From: JAEUMW01 sp963734295 | GTDB taxonomy: Bacteria; Pseudomonadota; Gammaproteobacteria; Burkholderiales; JAEUMW01 | Reading direction: 5' to 3' | Assembly (NCBI GenBank): GCA_963734295.1 | Contig: CAVTGS010000017.1 | Span: forward strand, 62,001-126,000 | Length of the DNA stretch: 64,000 bases | Part shown: positions 1 through 10,946 of the stretch, piece by piece | How the letters are laid out: each line of letters opens with the position of its first letter | Numbering within the stretch: position 1 is the stretch's first letter | The notes under the pieces: generated by a model | What the model saw: only the letters and a program-made list of their open reading frames with translations | Database searches by the model: none | Told to the model about the DNA's origin: nothing | Made by a program: the position numbers and the translations under genes

Positions 1-536
1 CGCAGGTCGAGCGCGCCCGGAAAGGTGCTCTTGCAGAACTCGATGTAGCGTCCCGCCGCGTCGTTCACCCGCCATGCCTTGCCCAGCTTGGCCGACGGCG
101 CGCAAGCGATCGGCTCCTCGAGGCGGGCCTCGATGGCGCGCTCCGTGATATCCGGAAGCTTGTCGCCGTCGGCCGAGAAGAACTTGATCCCGTTGTCTTC
201 GAAGGAGTTGTGCGACGCACTGATCACGATGCCGGCGGAAAGCCGCAGCGCCCGGGTGAGATAGGCGACGGCAGGTGTGGGCATCGGCCCCGCCAGGTAC
301 ACGTCCACCCCGGCGGCCGACAGCCCTGCCTGCAGCGCCGACTCGAGCATGTAGCCCGAGATCCGCGTGTCCTTGCCGATCAGCACTGCAGGGTGATCGC
401 CGCTGCGATGCGCCTTGCCCTCGCCCACCAGCACCTTTCCCGCGGCGTAGCCCAGGTGCATCACGAACTCGGGGGTGATCGGTTCCTCCCCCACTCGACC
501 GCGCACGCCATCGGTGCCGAAGTATTTCCTAGTCAT
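1..536 (-). CDS. glmM: Phosphoglucosamine mutase, N-terminal part (cut by window edge)
   Basis: Converts glucosamine-6-phosphate to glucosamine-1-phosphate for UDP-GlcNAc, peptidoglycan and LPS synthesis in the cytosol. About 178 residues are visible. They begin MTRKYFGTDGVRGRVGE, the family start, and include the phosphoserine loop SASHNSFEDNGIKFFS near residue 100. The ATG overlaps the end of folP by 8 bp, so the two genes are translationally coupled in the usual ftsH-folP-glmM order. The C-terminal part lies beyond base 1. Confidence 0.96.
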   Translation of the reverse strand, partial: MTRKYFGTDGVRGRVGEEPITPEFVMHLGYAAGKVLVGEGKAHRSGDHPAVLIGKDTRISGYMLESALQAGLSAAGVDVYLAGPMPTPAVAYLTRALRLSAGIVISASHNSFEDNGIKFFSADGDKLPDITERAIEARLEEPIACAPSAKLGKAWRVNDAAGRYIEFCKSTFPGALDL

Positions 537-1362
537 GGTTCGATTCTATCGCCTCGTAGACCGCCAGGGCATCGCGGGTGGCCCTGACGTCGTGCACTCT
601 CACGATCCCCGCGCCGCGGTAGACAGCAATCAGCGCGCCCGCAACGCTGGAGTGGACCCGTTCGGCCACGTCCCGGGCGGTGATCGCCCCGAGGACCGAC
701 TTGCGCGACAAGCCGGCCAGCACTGGCAGCCCGAGGGCGGTGAGCCGCCCGAGATGCCGCAGCAGCGTGATGTTGTGCGCCTTGGTCTTGCCGAAGCCGA
801 AACCTGGGTCGATCACGATGCGCGCGCGGTCGATGCCCGCCGCCTCGCACGCCGCGACCCGTTCGCGCAGGAACGTGCAGACCTCGCCAACCACGTCTTC
901 GTAGTGAGGATCGACTTGCATCGTCTGCGGCGTGCCCTGCATGTGCATGAGGCACACCGCGGCATCCGAGCCCCCTAGCACCTCCAACGCGCCCGGCTCG
1001 CGCAGCGCCTTCACGTCGTTCACCATGCTGGCCCCCGCCGCCAGCGCCGCCGTCATGACCGCCGGTTTGTAGGTATCGATCGAGAGCGGAACCGGGCTCG
1101 CCGCCAGCGCTTCCAGCACCGGAAGCACCCGCTCGAGCTCCTCCGCGACCGGCACAGGAGCAGCCCCCGGCCGCGTCGACTCGCCGCCGATGTCCACGAT
1201 GTCCGCGCCCTCGTCCATCAGTCGGCGTGCCTCGAGCACCGCCGCTTCGACTGAGGCGTAACGGCCGCCGTCGGAAAACGAGTCGGGCGTCACGTTCACG
1301 ATGCCCATCACGAGCGGACGGGAAAGCGGAAGGCGAAATCGCCCGCACACGAGCTCGCGCAT
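529..1362 (-). CDS. folP: Dihydropteroate synthase
   Basis: Condenses p-aminobenzoate with hydroxymethyl-dihydropterin pyrophosphate in folate synthesis; the sulfonamide target. Visible motifs are MGIVNVTPDSFSDGG near the N terminus, DIVDIGGESTRPGA, SIDTYKP, IDPGFGFGKT and GLSRKS, in the family order and in a normal length of 277 residues. The open frame runs upstream to 1470, but that part overlaps the ftsH 3' end and looks non-coding, so the ATG at 1362 (MRELVCGRF) was chosen. The gene lies 55 bp after ftsH and overlaps glmM. Confidence 0.96.
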   Translation of the reverse strand: MRELVCGRFRLPLSRPLVMGIVNVTPDSFSDGGRYASVEAAVLEARRLMDEGADIVDIGGESTRPGAAPVPVAEELERVLPVLEALAASPVPLSIDTYKPAVMTAALAAGASMVNDVKALREPGALEVLGGSDAAVCLMHMQGTPQTMQVDPHYEDVVGEVCTFLRERVAACEAAGIDRARIVIDPGFGFGKTKAHNITLLRHLGRLTALGLPVLAGLSRKSVLGAITARDVAERVHSSVAGALIAVYRGAGIVRVHDVRATRDALAVYEAIESNHD

Positions 1363-1417
1363 TCTGGGTAAAGAAACGGCCGGGCAATCTGCCCGGCCGC
1401 GCGTTGAATGGAAGAGA

Positions 1418-3317
<1,900 letters not shown>

Positions 3318-3365
3318 TCCTCGAAACTGATGCTTGTCAAATTCGAACGGTCGATTCTAACCCCA

Positions 3366-4046
3366 TTATCCAGGGCTGTCACAGCGAGGACCCGGCGCGT
3401 CAAGCGCTTCCCGTGCCAATCCCGAGTCGCCAGACGGGCCGCGGCCCAGCAGATACACCTCGCTCGAGCTGCCCCTGGAAGCCTTGGGTTTGCGCGTGTG
3501 CAGCGTCCGGAACGACCGGCGCATCTGCCGCGCGAACGCCTCGAACCTCTCACCGTGGAACACTTTGACTAGGAATGCCCCATCCGGTTGCAGCCACTTG
3601 ATCGCGAAGTCCGCCGCCAGCTCGGCGAGCGCCATCCCGCGTGCCTGATCCGCCACCGCTACCCCACTGAGATTGGGGGCCATGTCCGAGAGCACAAGGT
3701 CTGGTCGCCCCCCGCCCAGAATCGCTTCGAGCTCGGCCCACACCGCCGGCTCCCGAAAATCGCCGCGGACGAAGGTCACATTGGCGAGCGGAGCCATCTC
3801 GAGCGAATCCACCGCGATGACCCGCCCAGTCGTCCCGACAGCCGCGGCGGCCGCCTGGGACCAGCCGCCCGGGGCAGCTCCCAGGTCGACCACGGTCATG
3901 CCCGACTTGAGGAGATGGTCGCGCCCCGCGATCTCCAGGAGCTTGAACGCGGCACGCGACCGGTAACCTTCGTCCCGCGCCTGGCGCACGTAAGGATCGG
4001 TGAGATGCCGGTGCAGCCAGGCCTTGCTGGTCTTGTTCCGCTTCAT
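3366..4046 (-). CDS. rlmE: 23S rRNA 2'-O-ribose U2552 methyltransferase RlmE
   Basis: SAM-dependent methyltransferase (FtsJ/RrmJ) acting on U2552 of 23S rRNA in the 50S subunit. The 226 residues begin MKRNKTSKAWLHRHLTDPYV. The SAM motif VVDLGAAPGGWSQ and the K-D-K-E tetrad positions are visible: AAFKLLE, LSDMAPN, FLVKVFHG and SSEVYLL. The C terminus after the Glu carries about 25 extra residues. It sits 48 bp upstream of ftsH, the classic pair, and is divergent from yhbY. Confidence 0.96.
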   Translation of the reverse strand: MKRNKTSKAWLHRHLTDPYVRQARDEGYRSRAAFKLLEIAGRDHLLKSGMTVVDLGAAPGGWSQAAAAAVGTTGRVIAVDSLEMAPLANVTFVRGDFREPAVWAELEAILGGGRPDLVLSDMAPNLSGVAVADQARGMALAELAADFAIKWLQPDGAFLVKVFHGERFEAFARQMRRSFRTLHTRKPKASRGSSSEVYLLGRGPSGDSGLAREALDAPGPRCDSPG

Positions 4047-4091
4047 CGCTTAGACTCTCACGCGGCTTTCGTCATGCCGCGTCCGACCATC

Positions 4092-4571
4092 ATGCCGCCT
4101 TCCCTTACGCCATCCGAGCGCCGCGCCTTGCGGGCCCGCGCCCACCCCCTTCATCCCGTCGTGATCGTGGGCTCCAGAGGGCTCACGGCATCCGTGTTGA
4201 AGGAGGCCGAGATCGCCCTCAGGAGCCACGAACTCATCAAGATGAAGCTCGCTTCCGACGACCGGGGCGAGCGTACGAGCCAGTGCGCCGCCCTTGCCGA
4301 GGCACTCGCCGCGGCCCCGGTGCAGCAGATCGGCAAGATCGTCGTGTTCTACCGGGAAAACGTCGCGACCATCGAGGCCGCGTCCGCAGCCGCTGCCACG
4401 CCCAGGACGGCCGCCCGGCGCGCGCCGTCCCGTGCCCGCGCGGCGAGCCGACCGCCGCTGCCCGCCGCAATCGGCGGCGCTCGCAAGTCCGGCAAGACAC
4501 CCATCGCGCGGCCTTCGCGCACTCCCGCGAAACCCCGACCGACACGCAAGCGAAGCGCCTCTCGGCGCTAG
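4092..4571 (+). CDS. yhbY: YhbY-type CRM-domain RNA-binding protein with basic tail
   Basis: Small ribosome-assembly protein that binds pre-50S particles. The first ~95 residues form a CRM domain (AHPLHPVVIVGSRGLT, then HELIKMKLA, then QQIGKIVVFYRE). It is followed by a ~60-residue Ala/Arg/Pro/Lys-rich tail not found in E. coli YhbY, which ends after the CRM domain; the tail is probably disordered and RNA-contacting. ATG 4092 was preferred to ATG 4074 because the alignment to the family begins there; both are in frame. Divergent from rlmE, with about 45 bp between. Confidence 0.88.
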   Translation: MPPSLTPSERRALRARAHPLHPVVIVGSRGLTASVLKEAEIALRSHELIKMKLASDDRGERTSQCAALAEALAAAPVQQIGKIVVFYRENVATIEAASAAAATPRTAARRAPSRARAASRPPLPAAIGGARKSGKTPIARPSRTPAKPRPTRKRSASRR

Positions 4572-5051
4572 CTAACCTCGCTCGCCCGCCGCGCGATTCT
4601 GCAGCACCACCAGCACGGCTCCCAGCGCGCAGTTCACCAGATACAAGCCGCTCGCAACGCCATGCCATGCAGTAAAGCGGCCGCGCAGCGCGCTTTGCAT
4701 CACTTCGGCCGGCGCGGCCGCCTGCTTGAGTCCGGCCAGAATCGGCTGCAGGCCGAATTCGCCGATCAGCGCGAGCGCGCTCATCGCGACGACTACCCGG
4801 AGCATCGGGCGCGCCGTTCCCGCTCCCTGCGAACGCGCGAGGAGCAACACGACGAGGCATGCGGCGCACGCCAGGCCCAGGTAAGCGACGACGCTGAAGA
4901 TTCTTCCCGCCACGGCCCCGGCCAGGACGCGATCCGGGAGAACCCGGAAGAGCATGGGGGCGATCAGTAGTCCCGTCCAGAGCGACCCCACCCAGAGGGT
5001 GATCGCAACCGCCTGCAGGTCGCGGCGAAGCGCGTAGCCGCGTCCCGCCAT
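4572..5051 (-). CDS. DUF4149-type four-helix membrane protein
   Basis: A 159-residue inner-membrane protein with four predicted hydrophobic segments (about residues 15-35, 50-70, 82-100 and 130-150). The pattern WVGSLWTGLLIAPMLF near the start is typical of DUF4149/TMEM205-like proteins, whose role is unknown. It starts one base after the greA stop codon, so it is co-translated with carA-carB-greA. Betaproteobacteria often carry such a gene next to greA and yhbY. Confidence 0.8.
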   Translation of the reverse strand: MAGRGYALRRDLQAVAITLWVGSLWTGLLIAPMLFRVLPDRVLAGAVAGRIFSVVAYLGLACAACLVVLLLARSQGAGTARPMLRVVVAMSALALIGEFGLQPILAGLKQAAAPAEVMQSALRGRFTAWHGVASGLYLVNCALGAVLVVLQNRAAGERG

Positions 5052-5528
5052 TCAGACGTACGTGACGTCGAGGATCTCGTACTCCCGGAGGCCGCCTGGC
5101 GCCTGCACCTCGGCCACCTCCCCGGCGTACTTGCCGACCAGCGCCCGGGCGAGCGGCGAGGTGATCGAGATCTTGCCGAGCTTGATGTCCGCCTCGTCCT
5201 CGCCGACGATCTGATAGGTGACGACCTCGCGGCTGTCCATGTCCTCGAGCTCGACCGTGGCCCCGAACACGCAGCGGCCGTCGGCATCGAGCAGCGCGGG
5301 GTTGATGATCTGGGCATTGCCGAGCTTCGCCTCGACTTCCGCGATCCGCCCCTCGATGAAGCTCTGGCGCTCCTTGGCGGCGTGGTACTCGGCGTTCTCG
5401 GAGAGGTCGCCGTGCGCTCGCGCCTCCGCGATCGCCTGGATGACGGCAGGCCGATCCGTTGTCTTCAACCGGTGCAGCTCGGCCCGGAGCAGCTCGGCGC
5501 CGGTGACGGTCAGGGGAATCTTCTGCAT
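5052..5528 (-). CDS. greA: Transcription elongation factor GreA
   Basis: Rescues backtracked RNA polymerase by stimulating transcript cleavage. The 158 residues match the family length. The N-terminal coiled coil carries the acidic tip in GDLSENAEYHAAKERQ, followed by the C-terminal FKBP-like domain ending EYEILDVTYV. The open frame extends to 5651, but the ATG at 5528 (MQKIPLTVTGAELL) matches the family start and lies 38 bp after carB. Confidence 0.97.
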   Translation of the reverse strand: MQKIPLTVTGAELLRAELHRLKTTDRPAVIQAIAEARAHGDLSENAEYHAAKERQSFIEGRIAEVEAKLGNAQIINPALLDADGRCVFGATVELEDMDSREVVTYQIVGEDEADIKLGKISITSPLARALVGKYAGEVAEVQAPGGLREYEILDVTYV

Positions 5529-5566
5529 GGCTTCGCGCGCGCTGTGGATCGGCCAGGATGCGCGGC

Positions 5567-8500
5567 TCAAGCCGCCCGCTCGGCGAGCTGCCGGTGCAGC
5601 CCCTGCAGGTCGTAGGCCCGCAGCTCCGTCATGTTCTGCATCCCGACGCACGCCGCCCGCGCTTCCGAAATCGTCGTGTAATACGTGATGCGCCCCTGAA
5701 CCGCGGCGTGGCGGATGTAGTAGGAATCCTGTATCGCGTTGCGCCGCTCTTCAACGGTGTTGATGATGAGGGCGATCTCGCCGTTTTTCACGAGATCGAC
5801 CACGTGCGGCCGTCCTTCGGTCATCTTGTTCACGGGCGTCACCTTGAGCCCGGCAGCGACCATCGCGGCCGCCGTGCCACGGGTCGCGAACAGGGCGAAC
5901 CCGAGCTCCGACAGCGCGCGGCCGACCTCGACCGCCCGCGCTCGGTCGGACTGCCGAACGCTGATAAAGACGTTGCCGGAAGCCGGAAGTTTCACGCCTG
6001 CCGCGAGCTGCGATTTCATGAACGCCTCGGCGAAGCTCTCGCCCACGCCCATCACCTCGCCGGTGGACTTCATCTCGGGCCCGAGGATCGTGTCCACGCC
6101 CGGAAACTTGACGAACGGGAACACCGCCTCCTTGACGGCAAAGTAATGCGGTATGACCTCCGTCAGCACGCCCTGCGCGGCCAAGGTCTTGCCGGTCATG
6201 CAGCGCGCGGCGATCTTCGCGAGCGGCAAGCCGGTGGCCTTCGACACGAAGGGCACGGTACGCGACGCACGCGGGTTGACTTCCAGCACGTACACGGTCC
6301 CGTTCTGGATGGCGAACTGTACGTTCATGAGACCGACGACATTAAGCGCCCTCGCCATGGCGACGGTCTGCCGGCGCAGCTCCGACTGCATCTCCGGCGT
6401 GAGGCTGAAGGGCGGCAGCGAGCACGCGGAGTCGCCCGAGTGCACGCCAGCCTGCTCGATGTGCTCCATGATGCCGCCGATCATCACGTCGGTGCCGTCG
6501 GCGAGCGCGTCGACATCCACTTCCGTCGCGTCGTTGAGGAAGCGGTCGAGCAGCACGGGGGACTCGTTCGATACCTTCACCGCTTCGCGCATGTAGCGCT
6601 CGAGGTCGCGCGGGTCGTGCACGATCTCCATGGCGCGCCCGCCGAGCACGTAGCTCGGCCGCACCACCAGCGGATAGCCGATCTCCTGGGCGAGTGCGAG
6701 CGCCTCGCTCTCGGCGCGCGCGGTGCGGTTCGGCGGCTGCCTGAGATCGAGCGCGTGCAGCATCTGCTGGAAGCGCTCGCGGTCCTCGGCGCGGTCGATC
6801 ATGTCGGGGCTCGTGCCGATGATCGGCACACCGTTCGCCGCGAGGTCGCGCGCGAGCTTGAGCGGTGTCTGCCCACCATACTGCACGACCACGCCCCAGG
6901 GCTTTTCCACCGCCACGATCTCGAGCACGTCCTCCAGCGTGAGCGGCTCGAAGTACAGGCGGTCGGAGGTGTCGTAGTCGGTCGAGACCGTCTCCGGGTT
7001 GCAGTTGACCATGAGCGTCTCGAACCCGTCTTCGCGCAGCGCGAGCGCCGCATGCACGCAGCAGTAATCGAACTCGATGCCCTGGCCGATGCGGTTCGGC
7101 CCGCCGCCCAGCACCATCACCTTCTTCCGGTCGGTGGGTGCGGCCTCGCACTCCTCATCGTAGGTGGAGTACAGGTAGGCAGTCCCGGTCGCGAACTCGC
7201 CCGCGCAGGTATCCACGCGCTTGTACACGGGCCGGATGCCCAGACGATGGCGCGCGGCGCGCACCTCCGCTTCGTTCGCCTTGAGCAGCTTGGCGAGGCG
7301 GCGATCGGAGAAGCCCTTGCGCTTCAGTCGCCGGAAATCCTCCGCACCGAGATCGCCGAGCGAGCGGTCGTCGACCTCCATCTCGATGTCGACGATTTCC
7401 TTGATCTGCGCGAGAAACCACGGATCGATACGGGTCAGTCCGTGCACTTCCTCGAGCGTGAATCCGTTCTCGAATGCGTCGCCGACGTACCAGATGCGCT
7501 CGGGGCCGGGCTCGCCCAGCTCCTTCTCGATGGTCTGGCGGTCGGTCGTCTTCTGGTTCAACCCGTCGACGCCGACCTCGAGGCCGCGCAGCGCCTTCTG
7601 GAACGACTCCTGGAACGTGCGCCCGATCGCCATCACTTCGCCGACCGATTTCATCTGCGTGGTGAGGCGATTGTTCGCCTGCGGAAACTTCTCGAACGCG
7701 AAGCGCGGGACCTTCGTTACCACGTAGTCGATCGACGGCTCGAACGATGCCGGCGTCGCACCCCCCGTGATCTCGTTGCGAAGCTCGTCCAGCGTGTAGC
7801 CGACCGCGAGCTTGGCGGCGACCTTCGCGATCGGGAAGCCGGTCGCCTTCGACGCGAGCGCCGACGACCGCGACACGCGCGGATTCATCTCGATCACCAC
7901 CATGCGCCCGTCGGCCGGGTTGATCGCGAACTGCACGTTCGAGCCGCCGGTGTCGACGCCGATCTCGCGCAGGACGGCGATCGAGGCGTCGCGCATGATC
8001 TGGTATTCCTTGTCCGTTAGCGTCTGCGCCGGGGCGACGGTGATCGAGTCCCCCGTGTGCACGCCCATCGCATCGAGGTTCTCGATGGAGCACACGATGA
8101 TGCAGTTGTCCCGCGCGTCGCGCACCACCTCCATCTCGAACTCTTTCCAGCCGATCACCGACTCCTCGATCAGGAGCTCCTTGGTCGGCGACGCTTCCAG
8201 TCCGCGCTCGCAGATGGCGACGAATTCCTCGCGGTTGTAGGCGATGCCGCCACCCGAGCCGCCGAGGGTGAAGGACGGGCGGATCACGGTCGGGAAACCA
8301 ACCATGGCCTGCACCTGAAGTGCCTCCTCCAGCGAGTGGGCGAGCGCGGAGCGCGGGCATTCGAGCCCGATGCGTTGCATCGCGAGCTTGAACTTCTCGC
8401 GGTCCTCCGCCTTGTCGATCGCCTCCTTCTTCGCGCCGATCATCTCCACCCCGTGCTTCTCGAGCACACCGCGCTTCGCGAGGTCCAGCGCGCAGTTGAG

Positions 8501-8785
8501 CGCCGTCTGCCCGCCCATCGTCGGCAGCAGCGCATCGGGCCGCTCGAGCTCGATCACCTTCTCCACCATCTGCCACGTGACGGGCTCGATGTAGGTAGCG
8601 TCGGCCATCTCGGGGTCGGTCATGATGGTGGCCGGATTCGAGTTCACCAGGACGACCCGGTACCCCTCCTCGCGCAGCGCCTTGCACGCCTGCGCGCCGG
8701 AATAGTCGAACTCGCACGCCTGGCCGATCACGATCGGACCCGCGCCGATGATCAGGATGCTGTGGAGGTCGGTGCGCTTCGGCAT
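5567..8785 (-). CDS. carB: Carbamoyl-phosphate synthase large chain
   Basis: Makes carbamoyl phosphate from bicarbonate, ammonia (channelled from CarA) and two ATP, for arginine and pyrimidine synthesis. At 1072 residues it has the normal length and two ATP-grasp halves: IIGAGPIVIGQACEFDYSG opens the first and VLGGGPNRIGQGIEFDYC the second. The C terminus is an MGS-like allosteric domain. One base separates it from carA and 38 bp from greA. Long antisense open frames over this gene are codon-bias shadows. Confidence 0.98.
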   Translation of the reverse strand: MPKRTDLHSILIIGAGPIVIGQACEFDYSGAQACKALREEGYRVVLVNSNPATIMTDPEMADATYIEPVTWQMVEKVIELERPDALLPTMGGQTALNCALDLAKRGVLEKHGVEMIGAKKEAIDKAEDREKFKLAMQRIGLECPRSALAHSLEEALQVQAMVGFPTVIRPSFTLGGSGGGIAYNREEFVAICERGLEASPTKELLIEESVIGWKEFEMEVVRDARDNCIIVCSIENLDAMGVHTGDSITVAPAQTLTDKEYQIMRDASIAVLREIGVDTGGSNVQFAINPADGRMVVIEMNPRVSRSSALASKATGFPIAKVAAKLAVGYTLDELRNEITGGATPASFEPSIDYVVTKVPRFAFEKFPQANNRLTTQMKSVGEVMAIGRTFQESFQKALRGLEVGVDGLNQKTTDRQTIEKELGEPGPERIWYVGDAFENGFTLEEVHGLTRIDPWFLAQIKEIVDIEMEVDDRSLGDLGAEDFRRLKRKGFSDRRLAKLLKANEAEVRAARHRLGIRPVYKRVDTCAGEFATGTAYLYSTYDEECEAAPTDRKKVMVLGGGPNRIGQGIEFDYCCVHAALALREDGFETLMVNCNPETVSTDYDTSDRLYFEPLTLEDVLEIVAVEKPWGVVVQYGGQTPLKLARDLAANGVPIIGTSPDMIDRAEDRERFQQMLHALDLRQPPNRTARAESEALALAQEIGYPLVVRPSYVLGGRAMEIVHDPRDLERYMREAVKVSNESPVLLDRFLNDATEVDVDALADGTDVMIGGIMEHIEQAGVHSGDSACSLPPFSLTPEMQSELRRQTVAMARALNVVGLMNVQFAIQNGTVYVLEVNPRASRTVPFVSKATGLPLAKIAARCMTGKTLAAQGVLTEVIPHYFAVKEAVFPFVKFPGVDTILGPEMKSTGEVMGVGESFAEAFMKSQLAAGVKLPASGNVFISVRQSDRARAVEVGRALSELGFALFATRGTAAAMVAAGLKVTPVNKMTEGRPHVVDLVKNGEIALIINTVEERRNAIQDSYYIRHAAVQGRITYYTTISEARAACVGMQNMTELRAYDLQGLHRQLAERAA

Positions 8786-8786
8786 G

Positions 8787-9956
8787 TCAGGAAGCGCGCG
8801 CCGAGAGCACGGTGCGCGGCGCCTGCGTCTGCGCGGATCCGAGCAGCTCGACGAACCGGTCGAAGAGGTAGTCCACGTCGTGCGGGCCGGGGCTCGCCTC
8901 CGGGTGGCCTTGAAAGCAGAACGCCGGCCGGTCCACGAAGCGGAAACCCTGCAGGCTGCCGTCGAAGAGGGACACGTGGGTCACTTTCGTGCTGGCGGGA
9001 AGCGTCGCCGCGTCGACCGCGAAGCCGTGGTTCTGACTCGTGATCAGCACGCGACCCGATTCGACGTCCTGCACCGGATGGTTCGCGCCATGGTGGCCGA
9101 ATTTCATCTTCATGGTCTTCGCGCCCGCCGCTAGCGCGAGGAGCTGGTGGCCGAGGCAGATGCCGAAGACCGGCAGCCCGATATCCAGCAGTTTGCGGAT
9201 GGCGCGGATCGCATAGTCGCACGGCTCGGGGTCGCCCGGACCGTTCGACAGGAAGACACCGTCGGGGCGCAACTCCAGGACCTGCTCCGCCGACGTTTGC
9301 GCCGGCACCACGGTGAGGCGGCAGCCGCGGCTCGCGAGCTTGCGCAGGATGTTGTTCTTGATGCCGTAGTCGTACGCGACCAAGTGGTAGCGGAACGCTG
9401 GCTTGGCGAACCCGCGGCCCAGTGCCCACTCGCCCTCGGTCCAGGCAAAGGGTCGCACACAGCTCACGACCTTGGCGAGGTCCATCCCCGCGAGGCCGGG
9501 GAACTCGCGGGCGAGCGCGAGCGCCCGCGCAGCGTCGACCGACTCCCCCGCCATGATGCAGCCCGCCTGCGCGCCCTGCTCGCGCAGGATGCGCGTGAGC
9601 TTGCGCGTATCGATGTCGGCGATCGCGACCACCGCATTCTGCTCGAGGTACCGATCGAGCGTGGCGGTCATCCGGAAGTTGCTCGCGAGAACGGGCAGGT
9701 CGCGGATGACGAGGCCCGCGGCAAAGACGCGATGGGACTCGACATCCTCGTCGTTGACACCGGTGTTGCCGATATGGGGATAGGTGAGTGTCACGATCTG
9801 GCGGCAATAGGAGGGATCGGTCAGGATCTCCTGGTAGCCGGTCATCGCCGTGTTGAACACGACTTCCCCTATCGTCTCACCCGCCGCGCCGATCGACACG
9901 CCGCGGAAAATCGTCCCGTCGGCAAGCGCGAGAATCGCAGGCAGACGTGACGGCAC
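8787..9956 (-). CDS. carA: Carbamoyl-phosphate synthase small chain (glutaminase)
   Basis: Hydrolyses glutamine and passes ammonia to CarB. The 389 residues start MPSRLPAILALADGTIFRG. The C-terminal class I glutamine amidotransferase domain shows the nucleophile motif FGICLGHQLLALA and the His-Glu part QGHPEASPGP. First gene of the carA-carB-greA-DUF4149 operon, with a good promoter about 90 bp upstream. Confidence 0.98.
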   Translation of the reverse strand: MPSRLPAILALADGTIFRGVSIGAAGETIGEVVFNTAMTGYQEILTDPSYCRQIVTLTYPHIGNTGVNDEDVESHRVFAAGLVIRDLPVLASNFRMTATLDRYLEQNAVVAIADIDTRKLTRILREQGAQAGCIMAGESVDAARALALAREFPGLAGMDLAKVVSCVRPFAWTEGEWALGRGFAKPAFRYHLVAYDYGIKNNILRKLASRGCRLTVVPAQTSAEQVLELRPDGVFLSNGPGDPEPCDYAIRAIRKLLDIGLPVFGICLGHQLLALAAGAKTMKMKFGHHGANHPVQDVESGRVLITSQNHGFAVDAATLPASTKVTHVSLFDGSLQGFRFVDRPAFCFQGHPEASPGPHDVDYLFDRFVELLGSAQTQAPRTVLSARAS

Positions 9957-10047
9957 GAGAAACTCCGGGGTGTTGAAGGAAGCTTTGAGAGGCTATTACG
10001 TGCAAAGCGGGACAGGACCGCAGCCCTCTCCCGCTCGACGCCCGCGG

Positions 10048-10076
10048 ATTATACGTCGCCCCGGACCACTGGGCAA
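10048..10076 (-). promoter_or_regulatory. Sigma-70 promoter of carAB
   Basis: Read on the minus strand: -35 TTGCCC, a 17-bp spacer, then a perfect -10 TATAAT. It lies between dapB and carA and would give a leader of about 85 nt before the carA ATG. No pyrimidine-responsive or arginine-operator sequence was recognised in that leader. Confidence 0.7.
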
Positions 10077-10106
10077 CGAACACGCCGCAATCGCGCGCGC
10101 CCGACG

Positions 10107-10908
10107 CTACCGCAAACCGAGCACGTCCTGCATGTCGTAGAGGCCGGCCGGCTGGTCCGAGAGCCACCGCGCCGCGCGCAGCGCGCCCTGCGCGAAGGTC
10201 GCACGGCTGGATGCCTTGTGCGTGATCTCGACGCGTTCGCCGACGCCCGCGAAGAGGACGGTGTGATCACCCACGATGTCGCCGCCGCGCACCGTGGCGA
10301 AGCCAATGGTCGACGGATTGCGCTCGCCGGTGACGCCTTCGCGGCCGTACACTGCGCAGCCCGCGAGGTCGCGCGCCAAAGCCTGCGCGACCACCTCTCC
10401 CATGCGCAGCGCGGTGCCGGAGGGTGCGTCGACCTTGTGCCGGTGATGGGCTTCGATGATCTCGATGTCGTAACCCTCGAGCCAGCACCCGCGCCGCCGT
10501 GTCGAGCAGCTTGAAGACGAGATTCACGCCGACGCTCATGTTCGGCGCGGCAACGATGCCGATGCGCTGCCCGACATCGCGCACCCGCTCGCGGTCCTCC
10601 TGGGAGAGGCCGGTGGTGCCGATCACCATCTTCACCTTCAGCACGTCGCATGCGGCGAGATGCCTGAGCGTGCCTTCCGGCCGCGTGAAATCGATCAGCA
10701 CTTCGGCGGTGGCGAGCGTCCGCTCGATGTCGTCGCTGATCACGACCCCGCACGGCGCGCCGACGAGCTCACCCGCATCGCGCCCGAGACCGGGGCTCCC
10801 GGGGCGCTCCAGCGCCCCCACCAGACGCGCATCCGATGCCTGCGCCACGGTCTCGATCAGGGTCTTGCCCATACGGCCGGAGGCCCCGGCAATGGCGACG
10901 TTCAGCAC
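10107..10908 (-). CDS. dapB: 4-hydroxy-tetrahydrodipicolinate reductase (frame broken by one extra base)
   Basis: NAD(P)H-dependent step of lysine and diaminopimelate synthesis. The N-terminal frame has the nucleotide motif VAIAGASGRMGKT and runs to ARVLA. The rest (GYDIEIIEAHHRHKVDAPSGTALRMGE, given here only as a frame marker ending at base 10107) lies in another frame and contains the family's HHxxKxDAPSGTA catalytic loop. Removing one base in CTGGCTCGAGGG near 10476-10483 joins them into about 266 residues, the normal length. Probably a sequence error. It follows bamE closely. Confidence 0.92.
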
Positions 10909-10946
10909 GCGGATTCAGTCCGATTGAAACAGCACGGGAAACACGA

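Noticed and set aside
5558..8020. 820-codon open frame antisense to carB (plus strand)
   Set aside because: Lies wholly opposite a complete carB; the sequence is rich in His/Arg/Leu/Asp in the way expected from GC-rich antisense codons and has no recognisable domain.
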